64,000 nt of DNA from Kingdonia uniflora. Lineage: Eukaryota; Streptophyta; Magnoliopsida; Ranunculales; Circaeasteraceae. The stretch lies in the NCBI GenBank assembly GCA_014058105.1, contig JACGCM010001747.1:3348001-3412000 (forward strand). Direction: 5' to 3'. Below the pieces are notes generated by a model that was given only the letters and a program-made list of their open reading frames with translations, did not search any database and was not told the DNA's origin. A program made the position numbers and the translations under genes. Positions 23,443-35,225 of the stretch are shown piece after piece (within the stretch, counting starts at the first letter, position 1; each line of letters begins with the position of its first letter).

Positions 23443-26434
23443 AAGCTGAGCTTCGCTTGGATTCCAGATGCCCACTTTGTCCAGTGTACAACAACATTCA
23501 ATTATTTATAATGCATGGTTCTGAATCCTCATCCTTAATGGCGAGCATAGCTACAAATATGAATACTTTGTCGCTAAATGTCTACCGAACAATCCTACGT
23601 TGTGTTTATTACAGACTTTTCATAGATCGAGATCTCATTATTATCATACATATGTGCCACCCTGGACTAGTCTCGAAATGCATCAACTGGTCGAGTAGTT
23701 ATTATTACCTCGTTGATAGGTAGTTTCATCCTCGATGAGCCGACTATACCATTAGTCATATTTGCCCCATATTTTGCAGCTCTCCAGCTCAGAATATTTT
23801 CTTCCAGCAGTGCTCCACACTAAGCACGAACCTCATATTTATTTACAGTACTAATTCCCCTGGAATGTTTAGCTGCAGTACTAGTTCCCCCAGAACGTTC
23901 TACTATGTAGGTATATTACTTGCATGTACATGCACTTACGGTACTTTAATTGTATCTATGAATGTGCCTAGCAATTTATTTATGACTTATTGGAGTTTTG
24001 TAATCCGTTGAACCTTATTGTCACCTAACTTATGTATAAAGATCTAGATGAGACAACAATGGTATTTTCCAAAACCTCTTGGAAACATTCTCAGCATTGA
24101 CTATCATATCTCCCCCTAATACTGGGAATATCGCCTCATCAAAGTAATAATTATCTGCCCTACAGTATATACGTCGTCAGTGGGTTCAAAATATTTAGTG
24201 ATAAATACAAATCATAACCCACATAATACCAGGCAGACGTTGAGGGCCCAATCTTCATACATTATGGTACGATTGGCACCTGTATAGAACATCCAAATGT
24301 TTGTCGATGGGCAACACCAGGCTCTGACCCAGTTACCAGTCGCTTTTGGGAAAAAATAATTTGATGATTTGTTATGGGATGAACCCTAATCAGTGTTGTG
24401 GGAGTAAGAATGCATATCCCACACACTAGCCGGAAGATGTGATCGTAACAATAGTGGCCTAGCGATTATCCTAAATCGCTTGATTAGGTTATTCGCCAAT
24501 CTTGAGTTGGGTATGGTATGAGGTACTCACGATGCTCAATCATCTATCCTATTAAGTGGTAAAATAATCATCAAGAGCCCGTGAGTCCAACTCCCAAGCC
24601 CCTGTCAAGTCCCATTAATCGACTTTGATCGTTTAATCCAAGAACTGAGCCTGCGATCGAATGATCTAAGTGAGATGTCGTGATAACGTTGCATTCCTAG
24701 ATTTTAATAATAGACAAACGTAAGACTATCTCCTAGATGAGTCTATTATGAAATAATAGACTTTCCTCGAAAGTAATCGTTACACGTACACTCTCTGGAT
24801 CTTCTCTCCTTTTAAGGGAAGTAGAGATGTAATCCCGATAATCCTCCTCACTATCCGAGCCTTGAGGATTATATTAGAAATCGTTCCAATAGCGTATTCT
24901 AACCTTTAGACATGAAGTGACAGAACCTTGTCTGTCATTTTTTTATAGTTATTACATGATAAGTATTATCATGTATCTCCCTAAACACATTAAAATTCGG
25001 CTGGATTTACTAGTTTATAAAGTAGATCAGATACCTTGTATCGTACCGTTAAAGAGTAATAGTATGGCGTACTCAGTGGATTCTGTCATGTTGGCCATGC
25101 CAATGATATTTGTGTCATCCCCGATGTACAAGGTCAGACAAGAAATATATTCATATCTTAAAAGGGTCGAGTGCGTGGTACTAATGTCTCTTAGACATAT
25201 GTCGTCACTCATCCGATTATCGGTCAGCAATAGATCTATAGGCGGGTTGTATATAGTAGATCAACTATCATATAAAGAATTTAACTACTTCACAAGCAAT
25301 TAATTTGAATAATCACATTCTAGAACAAATTGAAAATCTCATGTGTGTCACGAGAACTTTATTAAAACATAAATGATTTGTTCCTAACATAATCAAGAAT
25401 ACTGACAAAAAGTAAATCAAGTCTCTACGATAAAAGAAACTACTAGTGTTCTCTACTGCTATGACATCATATGTCTACTAAGATATCATTACGGATTACT
25501 CCGTATGTTGATCAATGTCGACATTAGTATCACCGAAGAAGTCTGACGCTGCTAACTTCATAGTGATAGAAGTTATGTCAGTGGTGATGTGGTTAGCCTA
25601 GACATTGACTTTAGGCACCCACAGTGTTTTGCAGTCTCGAACCCAGTGTCTAGTTGCCCCACATCTCAAGCAAGGAGATTCTAAATTTGGCTTATTGATC
25701 TTCTTTGGTGTATGTGGCTTTCCAACCTTTTTAAACCTGTTGTGCTTCTGAGGGCCCAGGAATCCCCGATTCCTGCCTTCAGTCGCATTTCCACCTCCAG
25801 AACCCCGTTCGTGGTTGTCTTTGTTATGAGATAAGATCTTCTGTGCAACTAGTTTCTTCCTCCTAGTGGAAAACCTCTTGTTTTTCCTAAAAAAAATTAC
25901 CATCTTGTTCTGCAGTGAGCAAAAGTTAGATCAGATCTTCAGGACTATTAAATTATATTTTTGCATATGGTCCCTGAGAGTAGCCTGTGAATGTGGAAAT
26001 GTAGAAAAAGTCTTTTGCAAAACTTCTTCCGCGAAAACATAATCATTATTGAGCCTCCTAGCTGAAATAATCTTTTATAGTGCTGAGTTATAACCAACAA
26101 CAGTCTTGAAGTCACATAACCTCAAGTTGTTCCAACGGTTACGGTTCTTATAATTTGTTAGGGCCTGTTGTAAACCAAAATGTTCTTCTAAGCTCGTCCA
26201 TAACTCATATGAATCTCCATAGCATGTATACTCAAATCTCAGCTCTCGCTGAAGGTGGGCACGTATAGCCAACATGGCATGTGCCCTGAGTGGTTCAAAG
26301 ACTGTGTTATCTGCAATAATCGACTTTAAGACGTTCATTGTCTGCAGATAGAGTTTTATGTCCGTACACAAAGAAAGGTAGTTGGAACCATCAAGTCGCA
26401 ATAGTTTATAATCGTAATGCGGGTTGGCAGACAT
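23443..26434 (-). pseudogene. Copia element 1 gag, protease, integrase and 5' part of reverse transcriptase
   Basis: Read on the minus strand from 26434 leftward. Gag is at 26075-26434 (YDYKLLRLDGSNYLSLCTDI, LWTSLEEHFG). The zinc knuckle CLRCGATRHWVRDC is intact at about 25610-25660. Protease lies near 25027-25230 with DISTTHSTLL at the active-site position, so the D-S/T-G/A triad is altered. Integrase lies at about 24100-24900; near 24600-24730 a stretch resembles SARWLDVWQLSSRNMAFSQL of copia element 2. The start of reverse transcriptase runs to the Athila insertion. Stops and frameshifts occur throughout. Confidence 0.8.
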
Positions 26435-27125
26435 CTGTTATGTAAAATATAGATTGTAATTAGTGACAATTCTTGATAAACATTTCAAATGCATTAAAGA
26501 CAGATCATAGTACTTAGAATAAAGATAAATAAATTATTCCTACTCATATTATAGTTGAACCTTGTTCATATTCTAAAACTCATGAAATTCTTTTCTAATA
26601 ATTAAATCCCAATTTTACCCCATAAAATGACGACCTTAATGTTAGATATGCGTTTTAATAGAATCTTAGCCAAGATTGATATTCAAAACCACCAGATGTG
26701 TGAGTTCCTTATGAAATCCTATTTAAGTATATGATTTCCAGCCATTATTAAATGCAATTCATATTATTCAAGTTAGTGATTCTGAATCATTACTTATAGG
26801 TGAACCTTGTTCATATCCTATTAAGCATTAAATCCTAATTTTACCCTATAAAATGGTGATCTTAACCTTAAAGTATACTTTAATAGAGTCTTAGCCAAGA
26901 TAACTATTCAAAACCACTAGATGTTGTATTCCTTATTCTAACAACTAAGGTGTTTTAATCCCAAAATTTTTAGAAGGTAGGTATATTTTAGCCAAATGAC
27001 CTATTTGCTACGAATATGAAGGGTATTGGATGTTTAACTGACAAGTGGTCACACCCTAAAGTCTGTTGGGTTCACAAGATAGATTGATTATGTCTATCTT
27101 TAAGCTAACATTCTAGGATTTAATA
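26435..27125 (-). other. Copia element 1 leader, distal part
   Basis: Non-coding leader that aligns by eye with 60747-61215 of copia element 2 (shared CCAAATGACC, GCTGACAAGTGGTC, TATTCTAGG stretches). It is cut at 27126 by the Tat-like insertion and continues at 41471. An internal duplication is visible: the block beginning with GAACCTTGTTCATAT near 26560 recurs near 26805. Confidence 0.7.
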
Positions 27126-27130
27126 GGTTA
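27126..27130. repeat. Target site duplication GGTTA, left copy
   Basis: GGTTA flanks the Tat-like element here and at 41466-41470. Confidence 0.85.
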
Positions 27131-27882
27131 TGTAATAGTCTATTTTCGTATTCCACGAAGATAGCACTTTACACCTTCGAAATCTAGTATGTTTAATTAG
27201 GAAACAAACAACACTAGATTTAGTATGGAAAACCCTTGAATGGGTTAAAAACCGCGACCTCTCATGGGGATTTTAGAAAGAGAGAGAGAGAGGTTTATTT
27301 AGACTACTAGCTATTACAAAGAGAGAAAAAGAGATCTAGAAAATGATCTCTTAGAGGTTCTCAGAGCAGACTCCTTTTGATTTGTGGCTATTTAGTCTTA
27401 TTTATAGGTCTTATAATATGACCGTTGATTACATTGATGAGGAACGTTACAATATCAGGTTTTGATGAGTCTTCATGGTGAACTTTTGTAACGTCCTGAT
27501 ACTTGTTGATCTATAATAGATCTATTAATATTCTTTAGTTGTAGATTCATACAATCTCCTATGATGCTCGCGTACATACGATCTGCTGACAAGTTGAGGA
27601 GTACCTTCTGTAGCGCGACATCACAGGATGTTTTGATATCTCCAAACTGTTGATGACGATGCGATCTCTAATAGTGTTCACGTGTATTTGAACTGTTGAT
27701 AGATATCTGAGTATTTTTGTAGTGCGATGTTATTGCATGCTTCGTCATCCCCGAGCTGTAGATGAGGAAGTCTGTATTACAATCTCTTTGCCTTAATCCT
27801 TGATTGGTTATCGGTATGTTTACTCGAGTTATGTGAGTTCGAATATCGGACTCAGTACAGGGATTAGAAATAAGTCCTTATA
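27131..27882 (-). repeat. 3' LTR of the large Tat-like element
   Basis: 752 bp, starts TGTAATAG and ends CCTTATA on the plus strand. It matches 40717-41465. A polypurine tract adjoins it at 27883-27897 (minus strand GAGAGGGGGCAGT). An AG microsatellite near 27278-27293 differs in length between the two LTRs. Confidence 0.9.
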
Positions 27883-29540
27883 ACTGCCCCCTCTCAGCCA
27901 ATAGCAGGAGAAACGTGCGTTGCGAGTGGTGTTGGTTGAGAAGTCCAATCATCTAAATTGAATGTTGTATGATGGCCCACATTTTATCTCGGAAGAATAG
28001 TAGTTTCGACTGTTGGGTTTCCCAGAAATTCCTCTTGAGACCTGTACTTATGATGAATACCTTATTGGAAGTTGTAGAGTGTATTAAATGTTACTGGTAT
28101 AAAATATGGTGAATAGTTGCTATCACTGTTCACCCTGGTTAACGTTGTCAGTCTTTTATGTTGGGTTGAGTAGCAGTGATGGTGACAACTCGACGCCAAG
28201 CATATGAAGTTAGAGTTCAGACAGGCAAGTCTACAAACTCGCTATTTTGGCACCCAAAGCCTTTCATTGCCAACTCCAATCCTTGCTCCTCCAACTTTCC
28301 ATGGGATGACGTGGGATGAAGTAGAAGATGCGGATGATGATTTTCATCAACTGTGGTAATTCCATTATGTGGTTTTGTTTTCTGCTCACCGTCGGTCTTG
28401 TCTGCGGATGCTTGCAGAAGATGCAGTGTTGGCGGAAGGCGAGAAGGCGGGGAAGTCGTCTGAGAAGTACTGTCAATACCCTACGAAAGATTGGGTATTA
28501 TAATGGTGGAGGAGGTCCTTCGTTAGAAGCGGAAGTGGGGGTTATGGAGGAGTGGTGGGATTAATTTTGTCCTTTACTTCATTCCAATTTCTATCCTTGA
28601 GCTTTAAGTTTTTCTTTTGGGCCCTCCATTATTTCTTTTCAAGTGTTGCACTATCATCTGCAATGTAGGCTATTCTTTGCAGAAGATAAAAATGTTTGTA
28701 GAACTTGTAATCTTTATCTTTGAACTGGTTGAAGTGTTCGCTCTTGAAACTTGTTTACCTTGAATAATAAATTCAAAATTCATTATCTTTGTAAGTGCTT
28801 GAAGCTGTTTTTAGAACTGTTGTAAGACACCATTGGACAAATATCGAACTAGTCACTAATAACATAGGTCGAAAATATCTAGGACGTAGTGTTGATATCT
28901 CCGAACTGTGTAGGTCGCCCTTATATATATGTATGTGGCCTTATTGAGATATAGTGTTGTTATGTCTGTGGGGATGACAAGGTCGTGATCCCTTTCGTGC
29001 CATGAGTTATTTAGAGCCATGCCGTTGTTAACTTGAATACTTGCTATCATCGATGGAACTTGGTCGGAGCCTTTGAGCACGTGTTGGGTAAACTTGTGAG
29101 AGCTGTTGATATTGAAACCATTCCGCGTGGTGAGGAGAGTTATCCGTTCTGGCATTATATGTAAGGTCGGACGGTTGATCATAATAAAATGATTTACTTG
29201 TGTTGAGGTCGGTTCATCATTGCTTTTTGTATCTATAATAATGTTTGAATGAAATGGAACTGAAGCAGAATTTGCCGCTGATTTTTTTGTGTCTGTCAAG
29301 CCAACATTGTGGTAAGTGAGAGCTGTAATAGTTGTACTTAGGTTATTTTGAACTGAAACCATGCTATAAAAAAGTGTAGCAGGATCCTGCAGTCATAAAA
29401 GGTTGTTGCTGGAAGTAATCGTGTTGTAAGATCTGTGTAAATCTTCTTGAGCAGTGAGTCCGCAATAATAACGGATGAGAGGGACAGACGTGATAACAGA
29501 ACATGTTACCCCAAAACCATTATGAGGGCAAATGAAAAGA
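27883..29540. other. Spacer between the 3' LTR and the antisense promoter
   Basis: About 1.65 kb without a gene I can support. It contains a 168-codon open stretch on the minus strand (28856-29362) and a short plus-strand one (28328-28564) that has GGGGPSLEAEVG. Neither shows a known domain or motif. They may be relics of further extra genes or chance. Confidence 0.4.
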
Positions 29541-29556
29541 CGTGCCTGTTAGGAGA

Positions 29557-29617
29557 GATGACGTGGACACGTGTCCCGAAGAGCCGTCGTTTCAGAAACC
29601 GATGGGCAATATAAAAG
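29557..29617 (+). promoter_or_regulatory. Promoter of the antisense module: G-box and TATA box
   Basis: TGACGTGG at 29559-29566 overlaps the palindrome GACACGTGTC at 29566-29575, a G-box core (CACGTG) bound by plant bZIP and bHLH factors. TATAAAAG at 29610-29617 lies 35 bases further on, in the right place for a plus-strand promoter. A pyrimidine-rich stretch and CAAACACAAACAG follow, as in plant leaders. The first substantial ATG downstream is at 30064. The promoter call is inference from motif spacing. Confidence 0.55.
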
Positions 29618-30063
29618 CTTTTCTTCCCTCTTCTCTTCAAACACAAACAGATGCAGGCATAAGCAGAAGCATTTTTAGAGAGAGAAATTTTTTAAATTTT
29701 GAACGTAGTCCTCCAGCGTTGTGTGATCATCACACTAAGAAGGACAACCTTTTGTCGTCTAAGGTGTGAGCGGTAACCGAAGTCGACGACTGCTGCTTTT
29801 CTAGTACAGGTTAGTGCCTCTGTATCCATTTTTTTTCTTTTGCTGTATTAGTTTCTTGAAAAACGGGTAGGTTATGTTTGTGAACTGTTTGGGTAGATTA
29901 ATAATGTGTTGGGTATGGCTGAGGGAGGAGGCCTGTTTTGTTAACAAAATCTCTGAATAAATTTTCCCTTTATGTGTGGTAGATGCGCTAAAAAAATCTG
30001 AAACCCAGTAGTAAATTTTTTGTCTCTGCCAGTAGTGAGGAATCATCATCGTCTGATAGGACT
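29618..30063 (+). other. Probable 5' leader of the antisense module
   Basis: Lies between the TATA box and the first supported start codon. A donor-like CAG/GTTAGT at 29807 and an acceptor-like CTGCCAG at about 30030 suggest a leader intron. No coding sequence is claimed. Confidence 0.4.
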
Positions 30064-31896
30064 ATGGATGATTTTGTGGTAATTGGTACGGTGACTGTTG
30101 ACAACCCGTATGTATCTTCTGGGAGGGGTGTTGGATTGCATGCTGGGGGTGAAACTGGGCAATTTTTTAAGTATACCGAGAATGTAGACGTAGCGAAGAA
30201 ATTTTTACAGTATAAGAAGAGTTTAGACAGAGAATGGGGGAATTATGTGATGGATCCAGGGTTGTGGTTTAGAACTCTGGTGAGACCGAGTGGCAATGTA
30301 GAGCATTATCAGGTGCCTTCTTTGGATCGTTGGAAGAGAAGTATGGATATAGGAGATGATATAGATATCGTTTATTATAATGGGACTAGATCAGAGGTCA
30401 TAGAGGAAGGATTTCTCTGTTATTTGAACCAGGTCACATATGGGTTGAGTATTCCCCTAACCTTTTCCAAAAAGGGGTAATGAATACACTAATGAGTTGC
30501 CCTGGTCAATTGAATAGTAACATCTTTGAGATGATGAGGGTCTGTGAAGTCCTTAATCAGAAGTGGAGAGATGGTGGTATTGCGAGACAATTCGTTGTAG
30601 ACAATGTCTTGAAATACTATAAGTTTAAGTATATGAAAGATCGGAAGAGCGGATACTTGTTTAGTGATTCGGCGAGGGCAAAATTCTTTGATTTTGAGTC
30701 TTCTGGGAGGCCCTGGTGCGACCATCTTGTGATGATGAGGGATAATTATATGCAAGTGCCTGGGAAACCCACGCTCGAGCTGATATATAAGAGTTTTAAC
30801 GAGAGTAAGTATCTTTATTATGTTTGCAGTTTGTTTCTTAACTTACTGCGAGCTGTAAACATAGTTTTATTGCTATTTTGGCAGAGCCTAAACCAAAAGT
30901 TGTTGCTGATACATCGAGTTTGTTCGACATTGTTAGTCGAGAAGGGAGCAAACTGAACAAAGTTCTCGGAGAGCTAGGAATTCGCAGAGAGAAGAGGCTT
31001 AACTCTGTGTTGTTAAAAAAATGCAACAAGCTCAACAAAAGCGAGTTATGGATGCATCTGGCTCTACTTATGTCAATGTTATGGAGATTCCTGCCTGTGT
31101 TGTGGGTTCTTCGAGCTCCTTAGTTCGGCGATCAAGAATGAAAAAGTTGGTGCCGCCTTCTGAGCAAATAACGCCTGTGCAGCATCCACCAGTGGGGACT
31201 GAGGGGGCGGATGCTGATGTGAATATGGCTCCTCTTAAGAAGCAGAAAAAGGAATCTGGGAAAGATATCCGAGCATCTTCGAAGGGTGTCAACCTTGAAG
31301 CCGTGGAGCAGAAGGCGTTGGACTTGGCAAGACGTGATTCAATCCGCCTAGATACTCAAATCCGATCCAGCATCTCTCAGGTATGCAATGTGTTATTTGA
31401 TTAAATCTTTTTCAAATAATGATCCGACCTTGTAGTACTGTTTTACTGTATGTGTGGTACAACTTTTTATTGCCTGGAAATCATCTGCGGAGGTGTTGAA
31501 GTTAGCTGCTGTGAATCATGCTGAACTTGTTCGGCAACATGATACAGACAAAGCTGTTTTGCAAGAATAGTTCAAGCAGAAGAAAATGCTGCAGAGGGAG
31601 CAGATCGAGAAGAGAAGGTCCTGCAGAGGGAGAAGTTCAAGAAGGAAGCTGCTGCTACAAAATTAGAAGTTGAAGATGAGGCAAAGAAAGTTGTTGATAT
31701 TGCGGTGACTGCCCATAATAAGCTGATTCAAGCCTTCTATGCCTGAGGTTTGAGTAGAGCAGATGTCGACCTTGCTCTTGCGGGGAAGTATGGCGAGATT
31801 GTCTTCCCAGGGGATGATGCTTCTCCAGTAGCTGAGCAGACCCTGGCTCCTCCCGTGGATGATGATCCGACCGAGGTAGCAGGATCAAAATCTTGA
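30064..31896 (+). pseudogene. Antisense retrotransposon gene A: globular N-terminal part plus coiled coil
   Basis: A plus-strand coding region opposite to the pol genes. The first part (30064-30480) begins MDDFVVIGTVTVDN and ends in a stop overlapping a new start (TAATG, 30478-30482). The next frame continues directly (SCPGQLNSNIFEMMRVCEVL, FKYMKDRKSGYLFSDSARAK, FFDFESSGRPWCDHLV), so a one-base frameshift is likely. Introns are suggested at about 30807-30882 (GTAAGT..GGCAG) and from 31381 (GTATGC). The third part is Lys/Gln/Glu-rich, coiled-coil-like, and ends ADVDLALAGKYGEIVFPGD followed by an acidic tail. In-frame stops occur at 31568 and 31744. It may relate to the additional ORFs of Tat elements (putative gypsy-type transposon family), which is inference. 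Function is unknown. Confidence 0.6.
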
Positions 31897-32040
31897 TTCT
31901 GTAGTTGCAGTATAGATCTGGAGACTTAATTAAACTTTTTCCTTTGTATTGGTGGTAGAACTATTTTGGACGAGGTTTTGAAATTTATGTGTTTGTTGTT
32001 CATATATTGTTGCTTTGATGTGAATGTATGATTTGCATGT

Positions 32041-34201
32041 AGGAGGTAGTTCATTTGAGGGGGAAAGTGCTCAAGATGGAGAAGGCCTTGAGTCGAGCAA
32101 GGGATTCTATCAATTGTACTCAACAGGTACATAATAAACTTAAATATGAGAGACGCCTTCATAAGTCGAATTTTGATAAAACCTTTATGGAGTTATTCGA
32201 ACTTCAATGTAGATATGGGAAGATAAAAATTGAGAGGGATGAGGTTTTGCGTAAAGAGACCGATAGGTTCATTTTACTCCAAAAATCCCTTAAGGATAAG
32301 CGATTCGTAGATGAGAGTGATAAGTTAGAATGTCAAAGGTCATTATTGTCTTTAACGCTGTACTTTGAGGCCGAAGTTGATAGTGAGCGGGGTTTGAAGG
32401 AGGCCTACTTAGAACTATTGACCGAGAGAGACATAGTGTCAGACCCAACTCGGGTGAAATTCTTAGCGCAAGAAGCGCACAATCGCCATAGTAGAGAGGT
32501 GCAAGATGCTCAGCTCGGGCTGGAGTATCCATCATATGGGGTGGTGTAGGTTCATTGTCTGATGAACTTGACTTTTGTAGGGGTAAAGGGCAATGAGGAT
32601 TCTTTTCTTCAATATAAAAAAAGAGGATAGAAAAATCCACACGCAATTAGAAAACGATCTAAGGCATGCTTGTGATGAACTGGAACGATGCAAGGGTCAT
32701 AATGCATGTCTGGGGGTGGAAAAGGTGGAGTGTGCTGGACTGTTGCAGAACTCTGAGAAGATAGTGACCTTGCTAGAAATGTGTTTACTAGATACGCAAA
32801 AATGTCTGCAAGTATCCCAATCACGCTTGAAGAAGATAATTATGCCAAAGCGGGGGAAACGTGCTGCCGCAACGGACCACGAATGTCAGATGACCGATGT
32901 GATCGCATTTTTTGAGTCTGAGCTCGAGAGAGTAGAAAATGAATTTAGACGTTATATCTTGAGCTGTGGTAAAGATGTGGAAGTAGAGAATGATAAGGAT
33001 GAAAATATGTGGTTTGCAAAGAGGGATGAGGGTGGGAGAGCTTCAAACTCAAAATCACAAGCTAAAGACTCCGAGGAGGAGGAGGTCGAAAAGCTGTTGC
33101 CTCACACACATCATAAAACCCATCCGCAAGAGGTCGTAATTTTTAATGAGCCTTTGCAAGTTGATGTTAGTGGTAGTAAGGTGTGGTCACAAACCAACTA
33201 GACTGTGACATTTGGCTAAATGTTGTGACTGTAGAGTTGTCATGTAAGGATGCCGAGATATTGACTGTTAATAATGAATCCGAACAGTGGAAAGAATCTC
33301 TGAAGAAGAAAAAGTCGGAGACCATAGCTGCGAATCAACAAGTGCTAGATCTGTTAAGTACGATTGAAAAACAGAAGAGTGATATGCTGTATCATCAGTC
33401 GGAGATAACAACTAATACGAATCTCTTAAAGAAGCAAGATTCTAAAATCCTTTATATGCGTAAGCGCTTAAAAAGCTAAGCTGGGATTTGCGTGAGGCTC
33501 GAGATTCATGTCAGAGAAAAAATGACCGTGCCAAAACTCACGAGGAGGCATGTTCCAAGAGAGATCGAAAGCTTCGTGAGGTCATCGATAAGTGTAATTC
33601 GCGGATCGCTGCTCTTGATCGGGACAAGCAATCTCTGGTATAGGAGTGCATTCAAGGTAATGAAGTTTTCGAAGAACTTTATGCGAAGTATAACGAGTTG
33701 CAAAGGATGATGGACGCCGTTGAAAACGAGATCAATTATTCGAGGAAGGTAGATGGAGAGCTGGACCGTCTAAAGCAGGAGATGGAGCGCAGTGTGCAGA
33801 TAACGAGGTAATACAGAGGCTCGTTGTTGCAGGAGAAAAAATCTCTAGAAGTTTGGTGTAAAGAGCTTGTCGACGAAATAAACAATGTAAAAACCGAATT
33901 TTATGAAGCTACGCTGTTGACTGCGAAAAATGTTACGTTGCGTGCTACGGCTATGCTGCATGCTGATATAGAGAAATTTCGAACAGAGCGTGAGTCGATC
34001 TTGGCTGTTACAACTGAATATGTCACAGAATATGACTTGCAGCTAGCACGGTTATCCTATATAGATAATTTGATGCCGAGGGTTATAGAATTGTTAAATG
34101 CACCTTCTACTGTAGTGGATGCGACTAGCCCTTCCCCTGCTTTACTTTCATCTGAGCCTGGGGAGAGTTCGAATGTTGTATCCCCAAAACGTAAGCAGTA
34201 G
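32041..34201 (+). pseudogene. Antisense retrotransposon gene B or 3' exons: long coiled-coil protein
   Basis: After an acceptor-like GCATGTAG the plus strand reads a series of Lys/Glu/Leu-rich frames: 32055-32549 (LRGKVLKMEKALSRARDSIN), 32593-33201 (LENDLRHACDELERCK; then an acidic SEEEEVEKLL), 33183-33479 (NQQVLDLLSTIEKQKSDM), about 33480-33810, and 33824-34201 (ending PGESSNVVSPKRKQ). Heptad-like spacing of Leu/Ile predicts long coiled coils. The Ser/Pro-rich end with basic KRKQ could be a nuclear signal. Frame changes at about 32550-32590, 33200, 33480 and a stop near 33640 show either introns or decay. It may be the C-terminal part of gene A or a separate gene. I do not recognise it beyond a Tat-element extra ORF. 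Confidence 0.55.
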
Positions 34202-34409
34202 TTCTATTTGAATGAGAAGAAATGTAAGTATGACTTGGCTGTAGAAAAAAAAAATGTCAAATGTTGTTGTTATCTCTATGTATAATAGAATTTGGTGATC
34301 CAACGAACGATCATATAGAGATTTAGTGATGTGGTATTGTAAGCCAGTTTGAACTGTATAACGTGTATAAGTCACTTTGAACAAATCAATAAAGACCATA
34401 ATAAGATAT

Positions 34410-35045
34410 TTGAAGGTCGCATTATTGCCAAGTCGAATTGTTTGTCTCAATAAGCGACCCTCTGGGCAGCGTATATGTAGGTCTCCGTTATGGGTCGATC
34501 TGAACGATCATGATGGAACATTAAATATTGCATAGCTGAGTGGCATCTTTGCCAGATCGAATTGAATGACTCAATAAGCGATCTTTGGAGAGCACATATA
34601 TAGTTGAAGAGCTATAAAGCAAATCCCGGTTATAGGTCGAGCGTAGCGACCGTGATAGGACCTGTATTGAATATTGCATAGCTAAATGGTGTCTCAACCA
34701 GATCGAATAAGCAATCCTCGGAGAGTGTGTATGTATTTGAAGAGCTATGAAGCATATCCCAGTTATAGGTCGAGCGTAGCGACCGTGATGGGACCTGTAT
34801 TGAATATTGCATAACTGAATGGCATTTTAGCCAGATCGAATAAGCAATCTTTGGAGAGCGTGTATATATTTAAAGAACTATGAAGCAGATCCCGGTTATA
34901 GGTCGAGCGTAGTGACAGTGATGGGACCTGCATTGAAGATTGCATAGCTAAATGGCGTCTCAACCAAATCGAATAAGCGATCCTCGGAGAGCATGTATGT
35001 ATTTGAAGAGCTATAAAGCAGATATTGTCGTAGTAGGTCGATTTG
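34410..35045. repeat. Tandem repeat, about 135-bp unit, 4-5 copies
   Basis: The anchor GGTCGA recurs at 34493, 34635, 34768, 34901 and, as GGTCG, at 35036, giving steps of 142, 133, 133 and 135 bases. Each unit contains GAGCGTAG..GACCGTGATGGGACCTG, then a stretch with CCAGATCGAATAAGC. The array lies between the 3' end of the plus-strand coiled-coil coding region and the 3' end of the minus-strand integrase, so it separates two convergent transcripts. Confidence 0.85.
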
Positions 35046-35225
35046 AACGAACCATATGAAGACGAGTACGATGTTGAAATAGATTTGCAGCATGATGATG
35101 AAAAATTTGTTTTATTGAGTGAAATCTGAAGTTACAGCATGTTTAATTTCAATACAGCTTCAGTCGGTGGGTATTTCATGGATTAGGTACAGGCACTCCA
35201 TCATGTGTATAAAGATCGTAAGATC

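Noticed and set aside
28264..28564. Overlapping open frames on both strands near 28300-28560
   Set aside because: Low-complexity GGA/GAG-rich sequence, no start context or motif. Treated as spacer, though a relic of the extra module is possible.
32290..32824. Minus-strand frames opposite the coiled-coil region
   Set aside because: They are complements of the Lys/Glu-rich plus-strand frames and have no motifs of their own.
34410..35045. CRISPR-like reading of the 135-bp repeats
   Set aside because: Whole units repeat without unique spacers, and the organism is a plant. It is an ordinary tandem repeat.
34630..35093. Minus-strand frames repeating SLRSTYN and TYTLSEDCLFDL
   Set aside because: Translation of the tandem repeat array. 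The unit length lets a frame recur, with no evidence of a protein.
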